This document shows positions 28,775 through 37,318 of a stretch of 64,000 bases of DNA, piece after piece; positions within the stretch are counted from its first letter, which is position 1, and every line of letters begins with the position of its first letter. The DNA is from a bacterium (GTDB taxonomy: Bacteria; Planctomycetota; Planctomycetia; Kolteriales; Kolteriaceae). The notes beneath the pieces are model-generated. The model had not been told where the DNA came from. It made no database searches and saw nothing but the letters and a program-made list of their open reading frames with translations. Both the position numbers and the translations under genes were made by a program. The DNA lies in NCBI GenBank assembly GCA_019753235.1, contig JAIELF010000056.1, forward strand, positions 1 through 64,000, given 5' to 3'.

Positions 28775-31051
28775 CTAACTCTTATTGGGCTTGACCGAGA
28801 CGTTATCGATGAAGATTTCCGCGTTGGTGGCGTTGCCATACATGCCCGGGCTGCCGGTCCGATTGGGGGCGGAATCCTCTGCCTCGATGGTCCATTCTCT
28901 TGGTTCACTGGTTCCGCGCGGCCAAACTTTTCCTCGCAGGATCGCCTTGGGACCCTGGTTGGAGGCCTGCAACTTGATCGTGTACCAAGTGTCCGGCTTC
29001 CATTCGAACGGAATCGTTTTGCCCATTCGCTTCAGAACGGGGGGCCAGGTCCGAATCTGTATTTGTTGCTTAGCCAATCCGCTTCTCTCTTCTTCGGAGG
29101 GCTGCTGACCGAGCTGTTGATTTTGACCCATCAGGTCCAGCGTGTATCTCTGCGCGATGAGACCCATGTCGGGCATCTTGCCATTCTTCTGCGAGCCACG
29201 AACATCGGCTTGAATCGTGTAGTCATGAAGATCCGCATGTCCCATCCAAGATTGGCTGCGCGTCCCCTTGGGAATGGTGGTGATCTTGACGATCAGCTTT
29301 TCTCCGTCGACTTCTCGCGGCACATGGCGATAGCGGGCGCCGATCCAGGTGATCGGAACTTCATTGTCCGAAAAATCGAAATTCCAAGGAAGATTACCGA
29401 CGATCCTAACCCGGGCCTGGCTGGTCAGCTCTCCTTCCTTCGCGCTGATGATCGAGGCTTGATGGTTCGCGTTAGTGTCGGCCGAGTACGCACCATCGGT
29501 CGTAATCTTTCCAGCCGCATCGACCGAAAACTCAGCCTTGCCGGCGGCCAGACGCTGACCTACTGCATTGAATCGCCGGGTCTCGAAGTCAATCTTCTCT
29601 CCCGGCCGAACCAACGATTCGACAGGGACCGCCTGGATCAGCGTGACTTTGTCGTCACCCTTTTTCTCGACCGAAGCAAGGGGCACGATCTTTTCCCCGG
29701 AGGTCTTGGGCTGGATATCTTTCTTGCCGATACAGAACATGGCTTCGGTGGAGGTGATGATGATCTTTCCACGCGAGACGATCGGCGAAGCTTGGATCTC
29801 TCCTTCGAGTTGCAACTTGCTTAGGACATCGACTCCCTTCGCGGAGGGCTTGAAGACCCAGCAGCGACCGTTGGCTTCACAGGCGTAGATCTTGCCATCG
29901 GCGTACAGCAGGCTCCCTCGCATCACGGTTCCAAGCTTCTGTTTTTTGATCAGCTTGCCGGTCGCGATGTCGAAGATGAATAATCCCGCGCCGTCATCGA
30001 CCACATAGAGCCGATCGCCGACGAGGAGAGGTTGATTTCGGCCAGCGACGATCTCGCGAATGCGCCAGATCGCATCGGTATCTTTGATTTCGCCACGTTT
30101 GTTGCCGGGCAACGCGACGGCTGCCCCCATGGTCGCGTCTTTGATATCCCCCTGCTCTTCAGCCTGGGTGACGAAGATTTGGCCTTGATGAATGAGCGGC
30201 GTACCGTTGACGCCACGCCTGGATAGTTGATACTTCCAGACGATCTTGCCGGTGCGGGGCTGCATCGCGTAGAGCCCGCCGTCGCCGGCCCCGACGACGA
30301 AGAGAAGCTGGCCGTCAAAGTTTCCGAGAATCGGAGTGCTGTAGGTGGTATCGTCCGGTAGTGGGCGGGTCGCGTTGAACCAGATCGTTTTTCCCGTCGA
30401 TTTGTCGAAAGCAATGAAGCGGTGATTCGGCCGAGCAAACTCGCCCCATCCGATCATGACTCCGCTGATGATCACGAGATCATCGAAGACGAAGGGGAAG
30501 TTGGTTCTTCCTCCGTAGGTCGTCAACAAGCCGAACTCTTCGCTCATCGAGTGCGACCAGATCGTCTTTCCGGTTTCGCCGTCGATGCATTGAAAGTATC
30601 CACATACACCCAAGGCATAGACTCGGCCCGTCGTCGGATCACCGACGACGCTGGACCAGCCGATGCGGGTATCGGGGACATCAGAAAGAAAGACGTTGAA
30701 GACGTTTTCCCAGAGAAGTTTTCCGGTTGCCAAATCGACACAGATGACTTTTTCTGCTTCATCGGTGGTTTCGGGTTTGTGTCGAACCAGCGTGTAGAGC
30801 TTACCGTTCATGGTGATCGGCGTTGATTTGCCGGCAAACTCGGGTTTGGACCAGATCAGGTTTTCCCCGTCGACGGACCACTTGTCGACGAGACCAACCT
30901 CGTGCGAGATCCCGTTCTGCTCGGGACCTCGGCAAAATGGCCAATCCATCGGCTGGGCGGCGGCGGGCTCGGCCAGCGTGGCGGGGCTCGCGCCGGCATC
31001 GGCCGCGGTAAGACTCATCCACAACAACGTCGCGGGAACAAACCCAACCAT
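28775..31051 (-). CDS. Second PQQ-like beta-propeller protein with C-terminal sandwich domain
   Basis: I use ATG 31051 because GGGGGAG lies 8 nt upstream and the product then starts with a signal peptide (MVGFVPATLLWMSLTAADAG); the frame extends 80 residues upstream without family sequence. Product is 758 residues. PQQ-like repeats fill about 30-430, with 'CIDGETGKTIWSHSMSEEFG' and 'AMQPRTGKIVWKYQLSRRG'. A Pro/Thr-linked region and a beta-sandwich-like domain (about 580-750, ending GNATNAEIFIDNVSVKPN) follow, resembling a carbohydrate-binding or LamG-like domain. It lies upstream of the other propeller gene in the same orientation. Function beyond the fold is unknown. Confidence 0.84.
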   Translation of the reverse strand: MVGFVPATLLWMSLTAADAGASPATLAEPAAAQPMDWPFCRGPEQNGISHEVGLVDKWSVDGENLIWSKPEFAGKSTPITMNGKLYTLVRHKPETTDEAEKVICVDLATGKLLWENVFNVFLSDVPDTRIGWSSVVGDPTTGRVYALGVCGYFQCIDGETGKTIWSHSMSEEFGLLTTYGGRTNFPFVFDDLVIISGVMIGWGEFARPNHRFIAFDKSTGKTIWFNATRPLPDDTTYSTPILGNFDGQLLFVVGAGDGGLYAMQPRTGKIVWKYQLSRRGVNGTPLIHQGQIFVTQAEEQGDIKDATMGAAVALPGNKRGEIKDTDAIWRIREIVAGRNQPLLVGDRLYVVDDGAGLFIFDIATGKLIKKQKLGTVMRGSLLYADGKIYACEANGRCWVFKPSAKGVDVLSKLQLEGEIQASPIVSRGKIIITSTEAMFCIGKKDIQPKTSGEKIVPLASVEKKGDDKVTLIQAVPVESLVRPGEKIDFETRRFNAVGQRLAAGKAEFSVDAAGKITTDGAYSADTNANHQASIISAKEGELTSQARVRIVGNLPWNFDFSDNEVPITWIGARYRHVPREVDGEKLIVKITTIPKGTRSQSWMGHADLHDYTIQADVRGSQKNGKMPDMGLIAQRYTLDLMGQNQQLGQQPSEEERSGLAKQQIQIRTWPPVLKRMGKTIPFEWKPDTWYTIKLQASNQGPKAILRGKVWPRGTSEPREWTIEAEDSAPNRTGSPGMYGNATNAEIFIDNVSVKPNKS

Positions 31052-31291
31052 GAGCCGAACTCCCCCACTGATCACTTTTTCTCGGAGAACCGCGCCGCCG
31101 AGGAACGCTCGGCAACACCGACCAGCGAACCCTTTACCGCTTCGAGCGGAGAGAATCGCCTTGAACACCTCTCTCACTTTATGATGCGACCGATACCGCG
31201 TCCTTCCCGCACGATCTCGACGATGCCGATTCCACTCGCCGGTCGGTAGATCTTCACGAACTCCTCCGCATTTCGCCGCCGACACCAGCAA

Positions 31292-32320
31292 TCAACGCGG
31301 GTGAACTTTGAGAGTCTGTTCGGCTAAGAATTCTTCGAGCTCGTCCCGCGTGAAGACTCCTTCGGTCGCACCGGCTCGACGAACAGACGACGCCCCCAGG
31401 GCGGAACCGCGTGCGACACATTGGGAAGCGTCCAAATGGTCTAAGAGACCCGAGATGAACCCTGCCGAGAATGCGTCGCCGCCACCGGTCCCGTCCACCA
31501 AAGGGACCGCGAACGCCTCCGCCCGAAAAGAATCGTTGGCCGACAAAAAAATCGAACCTGCCGATCCGCAGGTAATCGCCACCGATCCAGCTCCCCAGTC
31601 TCGAAACTGTTGAGCTTGATCCCATGGATCGCTCAAGCCGGTCATGAGATTCGCTTCATCCCGGTTGGGAAGAAAAAAATCGGTCTCGGGCAAGATCCTC
31701 TGCAGGCTCTTCCCGTAGTCGCGACCGTCAGGTGTCACCACGTCGAGGACCGTGGTCGTACCCTGCTTTCGAGCCTGGCGAAACAGGGTCGAGACTTCCT
31801 CCGGGTCGAGTCGATCCATGAGGAACAATCCTCCCAGATAAAGAACTCGCGTCTGGGGCGTCAAAGTTTCGCTCAATTGCCCAGCCGACAGAAGATCGTT
31901 GGCTCCTCGTAAGTGAATGAACCGGCGATCTTCACCTTTGACATTGACGACCAGTGTCTGACTGGTGGGAGAGTTGTCCCAAAAAACGAGCTGGCTTGTC
32001 TCGATCCCCAGATTTCGGAGAGTTCGCTCTGCAAATTCGCCGAGGACATCGCGTCCAAGGTTGCCGAGAATCGCAACCCTTCGGCCCAGCTTCGTCAAAT
32101 CGATAGCAACGTTGGCCGCACACCCGCCAATGAACAGATCGCATGACCTCGTCAGGACCAATTCGCCGGACGCAGGCAGGTGCTCGATCGGTGCCGAGAC
32201 GTGATCAACGACAATGATTCCTGCAGACAAGACTTCCGGTGCGGTTTCCAATCGTTTTAAATCCTCTCTCTGATGTGAAAGAGTCCCTAATTTATCAAGC
32301 TTCTCACCGTTCCAAAACAA
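31292..32320 (-). CDS. PfkB-family carbohydrate kinase
   Basis: The 342-residue frame carries FIGGCAANVAIDLTKLGRRV (PfkB signature 1 with the Gly-rich substrate loop) and GTGGGDAFSAGFISGL near 280, whose Asp is the catalytic base. Ribokinase, fructokinase and KDG kinase belong to this family; the sugar cannot be told from sequence. Start is uncertain: 32320 is TTG with no ribosome site; a TTG at 32251 after GAGAGAGGA is a strong alternative and gives LETAPEVLSAGIIVVD. The next gene downstream, a PQQ-repeat protein, begins about 240 bp later. Cotranscription is possible but unproved. Confidence 0.88.
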   Translation of the reverse strand: MFWNGEKLDKLGTLSHQREDLKRLETAPEVLSAGIIVVDHVSAPIEHLPASGELVLTRSCDLFIGGCAANVAIDLTKLGRRVAILGNLGRDVLGEFAERTLRNLGIETSQLVFWDNSPTSQTLVVNVKGEDRRFIHLRGANDLLSAGQLSETLTPQTRVLYLGGLFLMDRLDPEEVSTLFRQARKQGTTTVLDVVTPDGRDYGKSLQRILPETDFFLPNRDEANLMTGLSDPWDQAQQFRDWGAGSVAITCGSAGSIFLSANDSFRAEAFAVPLVDGTGGGDAFSAGFISGLLDHLDASQCVARGSALGASSVRRAGATEGVFTRDELEEFLAEQTLKVHPR

Positions 32321-32464
32321 GAGAAAATTCAGGCGAGCGGCGTCGAGGGAATATCGGCTCGTTCATTTGACGCTGATCGGGGAGCTCTTTCTCGGGGGAA
32401 AAGAATCGCTGACTCTTGCCGACCCGCGTCGGAGTACCAATCATGGGATGATTGAGATTCAACG

Positions 32465-32591
32465 GTCGGCGGGCCTAAGCGGCCAAGGGGCGCTCAAGGG
32501 TGGGAGCCCGCCGACAGAAGATCGGCTTTGCCGACCGCGGTGAATGGGTACCCACCCTCGGTGAAACTGATTCCTTCAAAGGAGGTAGTCC
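32465..32591 (+). promoter_or_regulatory. Structured leader upstream of the small cytochrome gene
   Basis: GTCGGCGGGC at 32465-32474 pairs perfectly with GCCCGCCGAC at 32506-32515, enclosing a 31-nt loop. It is followed by a GC-rich stretch (GGCTTTGCC, GGTACCCACC) and a near-perfect ribosome site, AAAGGAGGT, 5-6 nt before ATG 32592. The arrangement looks like a folded 5' leader. No known riboswitch is recognised. Bases 32321-32464 hold the divergent start of the PfkB gene and nothing else seen. Confidence 0.45.
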
Positions 32592-32969
32592 ATGCGTTTT
32601 GTTTCGCGGGCCGGTGTGGTAATGACAACGATGTGGGCAGTGGCGCTCGGCCTGCTGCTGACAGACGCTCCGTCGGTGGAAGCTCGGCCGGAATACAAGA
32701 AGGGCTTCGATACCAAGTACAAGGAGTTTTTCGATAAGGCCAACACGAAGACGGCCTGCGAACTCTGTCACGCCAAAGGTGACAAGAAGAAGCGAAACGA
32801 GTACGGCGAAGATTACGGCAAGACTTTGGGCGAAGCCAAGGTCAAGGACATGAAGAAGATCGAAGAAGCACTCGGCAAGGTCGAAGAGAAGAGCAGCCCC
32901 GTCAAGGACAAGAAGTACATCGATCTAATCAAAGAAGGGAAATTCCCTGCGGGCAACGATCCTTCGTAA
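32592..32969 (+). CDS. Small secreted single-haem cytochrome c-like protein
   Basis: The 125-residue product has a signal peptide (hydrophobic core near 9-25, cleavage after about A31) and a C56-E-L-C-H60 haem-binding motif. The rest is Lys/Glu-rich (KKGFDTKYKEFFDKA; DKKYIDLIKEGKFPAGN). The mature protein is about 95 residues. It would carry one covalent haem c and shuttle electrons in the periplasm or paryphoplasm. No Met axial ligand is obvious after the motif apart from the one in DMKKIEE. A strong ribosome site and leader suggest high, regulated expression. A DUF1549-type cytochrome gene lies 10 kb away; no direct link. Confidence 0.75.
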   Translation: MRFVSRAGVVMTTMWAVALGLLLTDAPSVEARPEYKKGFDTKYKEFFDKANTKTACELCHAKGDKKKRNEYGEDYGKTLGEAKVKDMKKIEEALGKVEEKSSPVKDKKYIDLIKEGKFPAGNDPS

Positions 32970-32994
32970 CTTCGAACCGACGGTTACCGATCAC

Positions 32995-33028
32995 AACCTC
33001 CGCATCTTGAAGGAAAGGTGCGGAGGTT
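32995..33028 (+). terminator. Terminator-like hairpin after the cytochrome gene
   Basis: AACCTCCGCA (32995-33004) pairs with TGCGGAGGTT (33019-33028) and continues inward as a 14-bp stem with a 6-nt loop. It lies 26 bp after the cytochrome stop. The 3' arm holds GGAGG, 8 nt before a TTG at 33035. There is only a weak T-run, so it may terminate or sequester that site. Confidence 0.65.
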
Positions 33029-33067
33029 GATTCGTTGTGGTCCCGTGCGAGAGGATTCGATTCGCCG

Positions 33068-33910
33068 ATGAGCCCGATTCCTCCCAGTCATTTTTATGGC
33101 CTAGAACCTCCGCTGGTTGTCCTCTCCGATTTGCATCTGGGACACCCTGCATCCTTTATTCGCGACCCTGCCGAGGTCATGCCTCTCCTAGGCTCGGCCA
33201 AGACCGCTATCTTTAATGGCGACACATTCGAGCAGCTTCATTTCGGAAGACGTGATCGAGCCAAGCAAATGCTCAGGCGTTTGATGGAACTCTGTTCCGA
33301 CCGCGGAGTGCAGCCCATCCTGTTGAGCGGCAACCACGATCCCATGGCGTCGAGTTTGCACTATCTCGACCTGTTCGACGGGAAGGTTCTTCTCACGCAC
33401 GGCGACATCTTGCACGAAGCTGTTGCCCCATGGTCGCGCGAGGCCCCCGCTGTCCTGGGGGAACGCAAACGGCTTCTCAAGACCCGCCCGTTTGAAGCCG
33501 AACTCGATGATCAAACACTTCTGCACAAACAAAGCGAGATGGTGGCGGCACTTTACGACCACGACGTCGCCCAGGGTCTTGCCGCCCAGGGGTACATGAT
33601 TGGAAAATTCCTCGCCAAACCCTGGCGGGTCTTCATCGCGCTGCACTATTGGTCGCGCGCCGTCCATTACGCCCGGGTTTTTGTCCAACGATATCGGCCG
33701 GCCGCAAGACTTTTTCTCTTTGGGCACACGCACCGGCCCGGCGTCTGGTCGCAAAAAGATCTCACGGTGGTCAATACAGGCAGCTTCTGCCCGCTTTCGC
33801 ACCCGCTGGTGATTCATTTGGATGACCAGCGGGCGGTCGTGCATCGAGCTCGATTCGATCGCCACGTCTACCACTTAGGCGACGAGTTACACCGTGTCAT
33901 TTTTCGTTGA
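33068..33910 (+). CDS. Metallophosphoesterase, UDP-2,3-diacylglucosamine pyrophosphatase-like
   Basis: Calcineurin-like motifs run in order: VVLSDLHLGH (D-x-H), NGDTFEQLH (GD), LLSGNHDP (GNH), LLTHGDI, and LFGHTHRPG (GHTH). Spacing and the LPS-type 'GDTFEQLHFG' resemble LpxH/LpxI-type hydrolases, but the central helical insert (about 100-200) differs and no lpx gene is near. The enzyme would bind two metals and cut a phosphoester or diphosphate. ATG 33068 is the cleaner start; TTG 33035 has a better-spaced GGAGG, but that lies in the terminator-like stem. Product is 280 residues from 33068. The substrate is not proved. Confidence 0.82.
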   Translation: MSPIPPSHFYGLEPPLVVLSDLHLGHPASFIRDPAEVMPLLGSAKTAIFNGDTFEQLHFGRRDRAKQMLRRLMELCSDRGVQPILLSGNHDPMASSLHYLDLFDGKVLLTHGDILHEAVAPWSREAPAVLGERKRLLKTRPFEAELDDQTLLHKQSEMVAALYDHDVAQGLAAQGYMIGKFLAKPWRVFIALHYWSRAVHYARVFVQRYRPAARLFLFGHTHRPGVWSQKDLTVVNTGSFCPLSHPLVIHLDDQRAVVHRARFDRHVYHLGDELHRVIFR

Positions 33911-33988
33911 TTCTCTCAGCGGAACCTTTTGCCCACCTATTCGATAGCTGAAGGATCTTCCGAACATCCAGAAACCTTGGGAACAATG

Positions 33989-34004
33989 ACCTATCGCGAT
34001 AGGT
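33989..34004. promoter_or_regulatory. 16-bp perfect palindrome before the CarH-like gene
   Basis: ACCTATCGCGATAGGT at 33989-34004 is its own complement. A second inverted repeat, CTGGA-N8-TCCAG (34010-34027), follows and overlaps a -10-like TAATAT at 34018-34023. Both lie 35-70 bp before the TTG start of the regulator gene. They are candidate operators, perhaps for autoregulation. Confidence 0.5.
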
Positions 34005-34060
34005 AAGAACTGGAGAATAATATCCAGTGAACGAGATTCTCAAGACAAGGCGCGGGTTGT

Positions 34061-34945
34061 TTGGCAAACGGTAGCACGACTTCATCCGACGAAAACCGTT
34101 GGCTCTCATCCACGCAAGTGGCGAAGGCGCTCGGGGTCAGTTCGACGACCGTCAAGCGATGGATCGATGATGGGCTTCTGTCGGCCCACCGAACGCAAGG
34201 AGGTCACAGACGAATTCCTCCGGACGAACTTCTTCGTCTCGCGCGGTCCGGACAAGTACCACAACTCGACCTCTCGAGTGTCCAGCTCGCGGCCCACGCC
34301 CGAGGTGCCTGCGGCCAGGAATCGACCCATCTGAAACAGTACTTATTGAAAGGGGACCGATTGACCGCGCAGCGATTGATGGAAGAAAAACTTCTCGCTC
34401 GCGGAATATCAGCGCTTGCCGAAGAGTTGATTACCCCTGCCATGCAACAAATCGGGACCGATTGGCAAACGCACAAGATTGAAGTCATGCACGAGCATCG
34501 CGCCACCGAACTGTGCCTATCGATCCTATACCAGTTTGTTCCCATGATGGAGCGAAAGATCACCAATCCATCGCGCATTGCCGTCGGTTGTTCGCCGACA
34601 AAAGACTTTCACCGCATTGCCAGCTTGTTGGCCAAGATGATGTTGAACGAGGCAGGTTGGAAAGCAACACATCTGGGGGGGGGCGTGTCGGCAGGGGTCC
34701 TCGAACAATCATCCGTCGAAATGGGTGCCGAGCTCGTCTGGATATCCGCGACCAAAGTCCCGTCCACGAGTTGGCTTGTTCGCGAATTCGGCCCGGTGCT
34801 GAAACGCCTTCGAGAGCGAGGAATACTGATTTGCACGGGCGGACAGGCCATATCGCCGCGCATCTCGCGCAGCATCGGCGCAAATTACCATGGCACGCGA
34901 CTATCGGACTTAATCAAAATGGCCAATGGCGCGATGCCAAGCTGA
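34061..34945 (+). CDS. CarH-like MerR/B12-binding transcription regulator
   Basis: The 294-residue protein has an N-terminal MerR-type winged helix (about 14-62, with VKRWIDDGLLSAHRTQGGHR), then a four-helix B12-cap region and a Rossmann-type cobalamin-binding domain. W135-x9-E145-H146 (WQTHKIEVMHEH) is the exact CarH motif that packs on the AdoCbl upper side and senses light; D182-F-H184 supplies the lower-ligand His, as DxH in place of ExH, with Ala instead of Gly at the last motif position. In the dark CarH tetramers repress; light cleaves adenosyl-Co and frees DNA. Start is TTG at 34061, the only in-frame start before the HTH. It ends 9 bp from the convergent sigma gene. Confidence 0.87.
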   Translation: MANGSTTSSDENRWLSSTQVAKALGVSSTTVKRWIDDGLLSAHRTQGGHRRIPPDELLRLARSGQVPQLDLSSVQLAAHARGACGQESTHLKQYLLKGDRLTAQRLMEEKLLARGISALAEELITPAMQQIGTDWQTHKIEVMHEHRATELCLSILYQFVPMMERKITNPSRIAVGCSPTKDFHRIASLLAKMMLNEAGWKATHLGGGVSAGVLEQSSVEMGAELVWISATKVPSTSWLVREFGPVLKRLRERGILICTGGQAISPRISRSIGANYHGTRLSDLIKMANGAMPS

Positions 34946-34954
34946 GCGGGCGGG

Positions 34955-35950
34955 CTATTCGTACTCGGGGAGCTCGATCATTTCCGCCTCGGCCAAGACG
35001 AGAAGCTCTCGCATCGCGCGAGTTTGAATCTGTCGCACACGCTCCCGGCTGACACCCATCCCCTGAGCAATTTCCTTTAGCGTCAGCGGAGTCTGATTGT
35101 AGTCGAGACCAAATCGAGAACGGATGATCGCCTGCTTCTGTTCATCGAGCTTGCTCATGATGCGAGCAAGACTCTTGCGAACGTAGTTCAATCGACTTTC
35201 GCAAATCTGTTCGTTGGTACCCTCTTGCACCGCACCGGTCAACACTTCATCCTCGGCAAGATTGACCTGCTGCCTTTTTCGGTGCTTGTCGAGAACGTAA
35301 TGATAGAGATTGTTGCGAATCGCACGCGTCGCATAGGTGCTGAAACGATTTCCTCGGGAGATATCGAACTTCTCTGCAGCCTGCAAAAGAGACATGTTCC
35401 CTTCGCTGATGAGTTCGTCAAACGTATTGGCGGCGTTGACATACTTCTTCGCAATCGAGATCACCAATCGCAAGTTGGCGTTGATGATCTGTTCGCGGGT
35501 TGCGTCTGCCTTCGAGAGCAACGTTTCGAATGCTTCCAGTCGCTCGGCAAGCGACTCATCTTTTCGCTTGAAGGACTTCGCAAGCTTTACTTGCGAGAGG
35601 GCGGCCAAATGGCGAAGGTAGTTCATCTTTCGGAACAGGTACTGTTCCTGCTCTTTGCTCAAAAGAGGAGCGAAGCTGAGTTCACCGACATAGCTTTGGA
35701 GTTCGTGACCCGATGCAGACGAAGGGCGAAACTTCTTCGCGAAAGGACCTTCCCCCGTCGGATAAGTTCCCAGAATCGATGCCCGGATCCCAGGCCGATC
35801 GAACTCAGGATGGAGAATGTATTCGATGGTTCGCGTGCTCGCCGCGAGGGCCTTCTCCAAAAGTTCGGCCGATGGCGCTCGTCCGGCCGACAAGCGTTGT
35901 GGAGCCTTCTTCACCCGAGAGACAACTTTATTCGCAGACGTCGCCGTCAT
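34955..35950 (-). CDS. Sigma-70 family RNA polymerase sigma factor (group 2/3)
   Basis: The product is 331 residues if it starts at ATG 35950 (MTATSANKV); an upstream start at 35983 adds 11. Region 2 reads NANLRLVISIAKKYVNA...LISEGNMSLLQAAEKFD and FSTYATRAIRNNLYHYV; region 4 has LTLKEIAQGMGVSRERVRQIQTRAM, with the helix-turn-helix that contacts the -35 box. Region 1.2-like sequence (LLSKEQEQYLFRKMNYLRHLA) precedes. It resembles RpoD-type sigma factors of alternative groups, not ECF. It lies behind the fasciclin gene on the same strand and faces the CarH-like gene, a pairing known for light-response loci. Confidence 0.92.
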   Translation of the reverse strand: MTATSANKVVSRVKKAPQRLSAGRAPSAELLEKALAASTRTIEYILHPEFDRPGIRASILGTYPTGEGPFAKKFRPSSASGHELQSYVGELSFAPLLSKEQEQYLFRKMNYLRHLAALSQVKLAKSFKRKDESLAERLEAFETLLSKADATREQIINANLRLVISIAKKYVNAANTFDELISEGNMSLLQAAEKFDISRGNRFSTYATRAIRNNLYHYVLDKHRKRQQVNLAEDEVLTGAVQEGTNEQICESRLNYVRKSLARIMSKLDEQKQAIIRSRFGLDYNQTPLTLKEIAQGMGVSRERVRQIQTRAMRELLVLAEAEMIELPEYE

Positions 35951-36039
35951 CGGACACCATACCTTTCCTAGAGCTTTCCCCACCGAACGCTCGGCCGAGG
36001 TGTTTCCTTGTACCTCGACCGAGAATCAGTCCACTTCCC

Positions 36040-36912
36040 TTACGGCAGCAGAACCTTGTCGATCACGTGGATCACGCCATTGGCAGCCGAGATGTCGGCT
36101 TTCAAGACGTTCGCCCCGTTGATAGAGAGCGTGGTTTCATGCGACTTGGTGCAAGTCGCCTTTGAAATCGAAACACTTTTCCCGTTCAGCGTCTTGGCCG
36201 AGCTCAGGCCAGCGGCTTGTTTCGCCGTCACCTTCCCTGCCACAACGTGATAGGTCAGGATGGCGGCAAGCTTCTCTTTGTCCTTCTTCAGCTCGTCGAG
36301 CGTACCCGTCGGAAGCTTGGCAAATGCTTCGTCGGTCGGAGCGAAGACCGTGAGCGGCCCCTCTCCGCGAAGAGCATCGACCAATCCTGCCGCGTCGGCG
36401 GCGTCAAGAAGAGTCTTAAAGCTTCCCGCGGCCGCCGCGACATCGACAATGTCATCCTTGGGCAGAATGACAGCATCGATCACGTGGATGATTCCGTTAG
36501 AGGCTACGATGTCGGCCTTCGCAACGGTCGCTCCGTCGATCTTCACTCCACTCGAAGCATCGATCGCGACTGATTGACCATTGAGCGTTTTCGCTGAGGA
36601 AAGCTTCACGACGTCGGCCGCCTTGACCGCGCCGGAAACAACGTGGTACTTGAGGATCGTTCGAAGTTTCGCAGGATTCTTCAGCAACGCGTCCAAAGTA
36701 CCGGCGGGAAGTTTCGCAAATGCTTCATCCGTGGGAGCAAAGACCGTGAGTGGTCCAGGCCCCTTTAACGCATCGACGAGACCCGCCGCTTTCACCGCTT
36801 CGACCAGCGTCTTGAAAGAGCCGGCCTCCACCGCCGTATCCACAATGTCTTTGCCGTCGGCATGAACGCTTGCCGACAGAACCAGAACAGAACCAATGAC
36901 TGATCGCCACAT
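36040..36912 (-). CDS. Secreted protein with two fasciclin (FAS1) domains
   Basis: A short signal peptide ([18 protein letters not shown]) precedes two FAS1 domains, about 20-155 and 157-290, which are close tandem copies: both contain [17 protein letters not shown] and a terminal HVID-plus-V-x-LP strand. The H2-type end reads [12 protein letters not shown] in the first and [12 protein letters not shown] in the second. FAS1 proteins mediate adhesion or oxidative-stress responses in bacteria. GGAG lies 8 nt before the ATG. The gene precedes the sigma factor by about 90 bp and probably shares its transcript. Local duplication by unequal exchange is suggested by the near-identical 17-residue segments. 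Confidence 0.93.
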   Translation of the reverse strand: MWRSVIGSVLVLSASVHADGKDIVDTAVEAGSFKTLVEAVKAAGLVDALKGPGPLTVFAPTDEAFAKLPAGTLDALLKNPAKLRTILKYHVVSGAVKAADVVKLSSAKTLNGQSVAIDASSGVKIDGATVAKADIVASNGIIHVIDAVILPKDDIVDVAAAAGSFKTLLDAADAAGLVDALRGEGPLTVFAPTDEAFAKLPTGTLDELKKDKEKLAAILTYHVVAGKVTAKQAAGLSSAKTLNGKSVSISKATCTKSHETTLSINGANVLKADISAANGVIHVIDKVLLP

Positions 36913-37046
36913 GAGGTTAACTCCCCACTCTGCTGACCTTGTCGGCCGCCAGAGTCCTCAAACCCGACACTTGACCCACAGCCAAAATTAAAAGGAGGCT
37001 GCACTCCCTCGTGATCGCAAGCGACCGGTCGCTGTCGTCACATCTC

Positions 37047-37075
37047 TTTGTAGCCTTGACCCATCGGCCCGTCAA
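37047..37075 (-). promoter_or_regulatory. Putative sigma-70 promoter of the fasciclin-sigma transcript
   Basis: On the minus strand TTGACG (37075-37070), a 17-bp spacer and TACAAA (37052-37047) form a well-spaced promoter, 135 bp before the fasciclin start. A perfect inverted repeat, TTGAC-N10-GTCAA (37056-37075), overlaps the -35 box and spacer, an arrangement expected of a repressor operator. The 406-bp gap 36913-37318 holds nothing else seen except the divergent promoter at 37171. Confidence 0.55.
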
Positions 37076-37170
37076 CCAGAGAAAGATCCAAAACGTTCAA
37101 ATTTAATATCGACCTTCTTTCGTAAATACCGGAGAAAAACGTAGTATTCTCAGAAGCTGATGGTGTTTAG

Positions 37171-37199
37171 TGAACAAAACGGTCGATTTAGTCTACAAT
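37171..37199 (+). promoter_or_regulatory. Putative promoter of the peroxiredoxin-like gene
   Basis: TGAACA (37171-37176, four of six -35 matches), a 17-bp spacer, then TACAAT (37194-37199, five of six). It lies 120 bp before the ATG at 37319, with no other convincing promoter nearer. Confidence 0.45.
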
Positions 37200-37318
37200 C
37201 GGAAGTGGCTGTTACTGGATTCGATCGTCTCGGTCGCCGGCAAGGAATAACTCGGTCGTGGGCGGCGAAAAGCGATCTGTCTAAAATGAGGGAGCAGAGC
37301 CAGAAGCTCTGATGCAAA

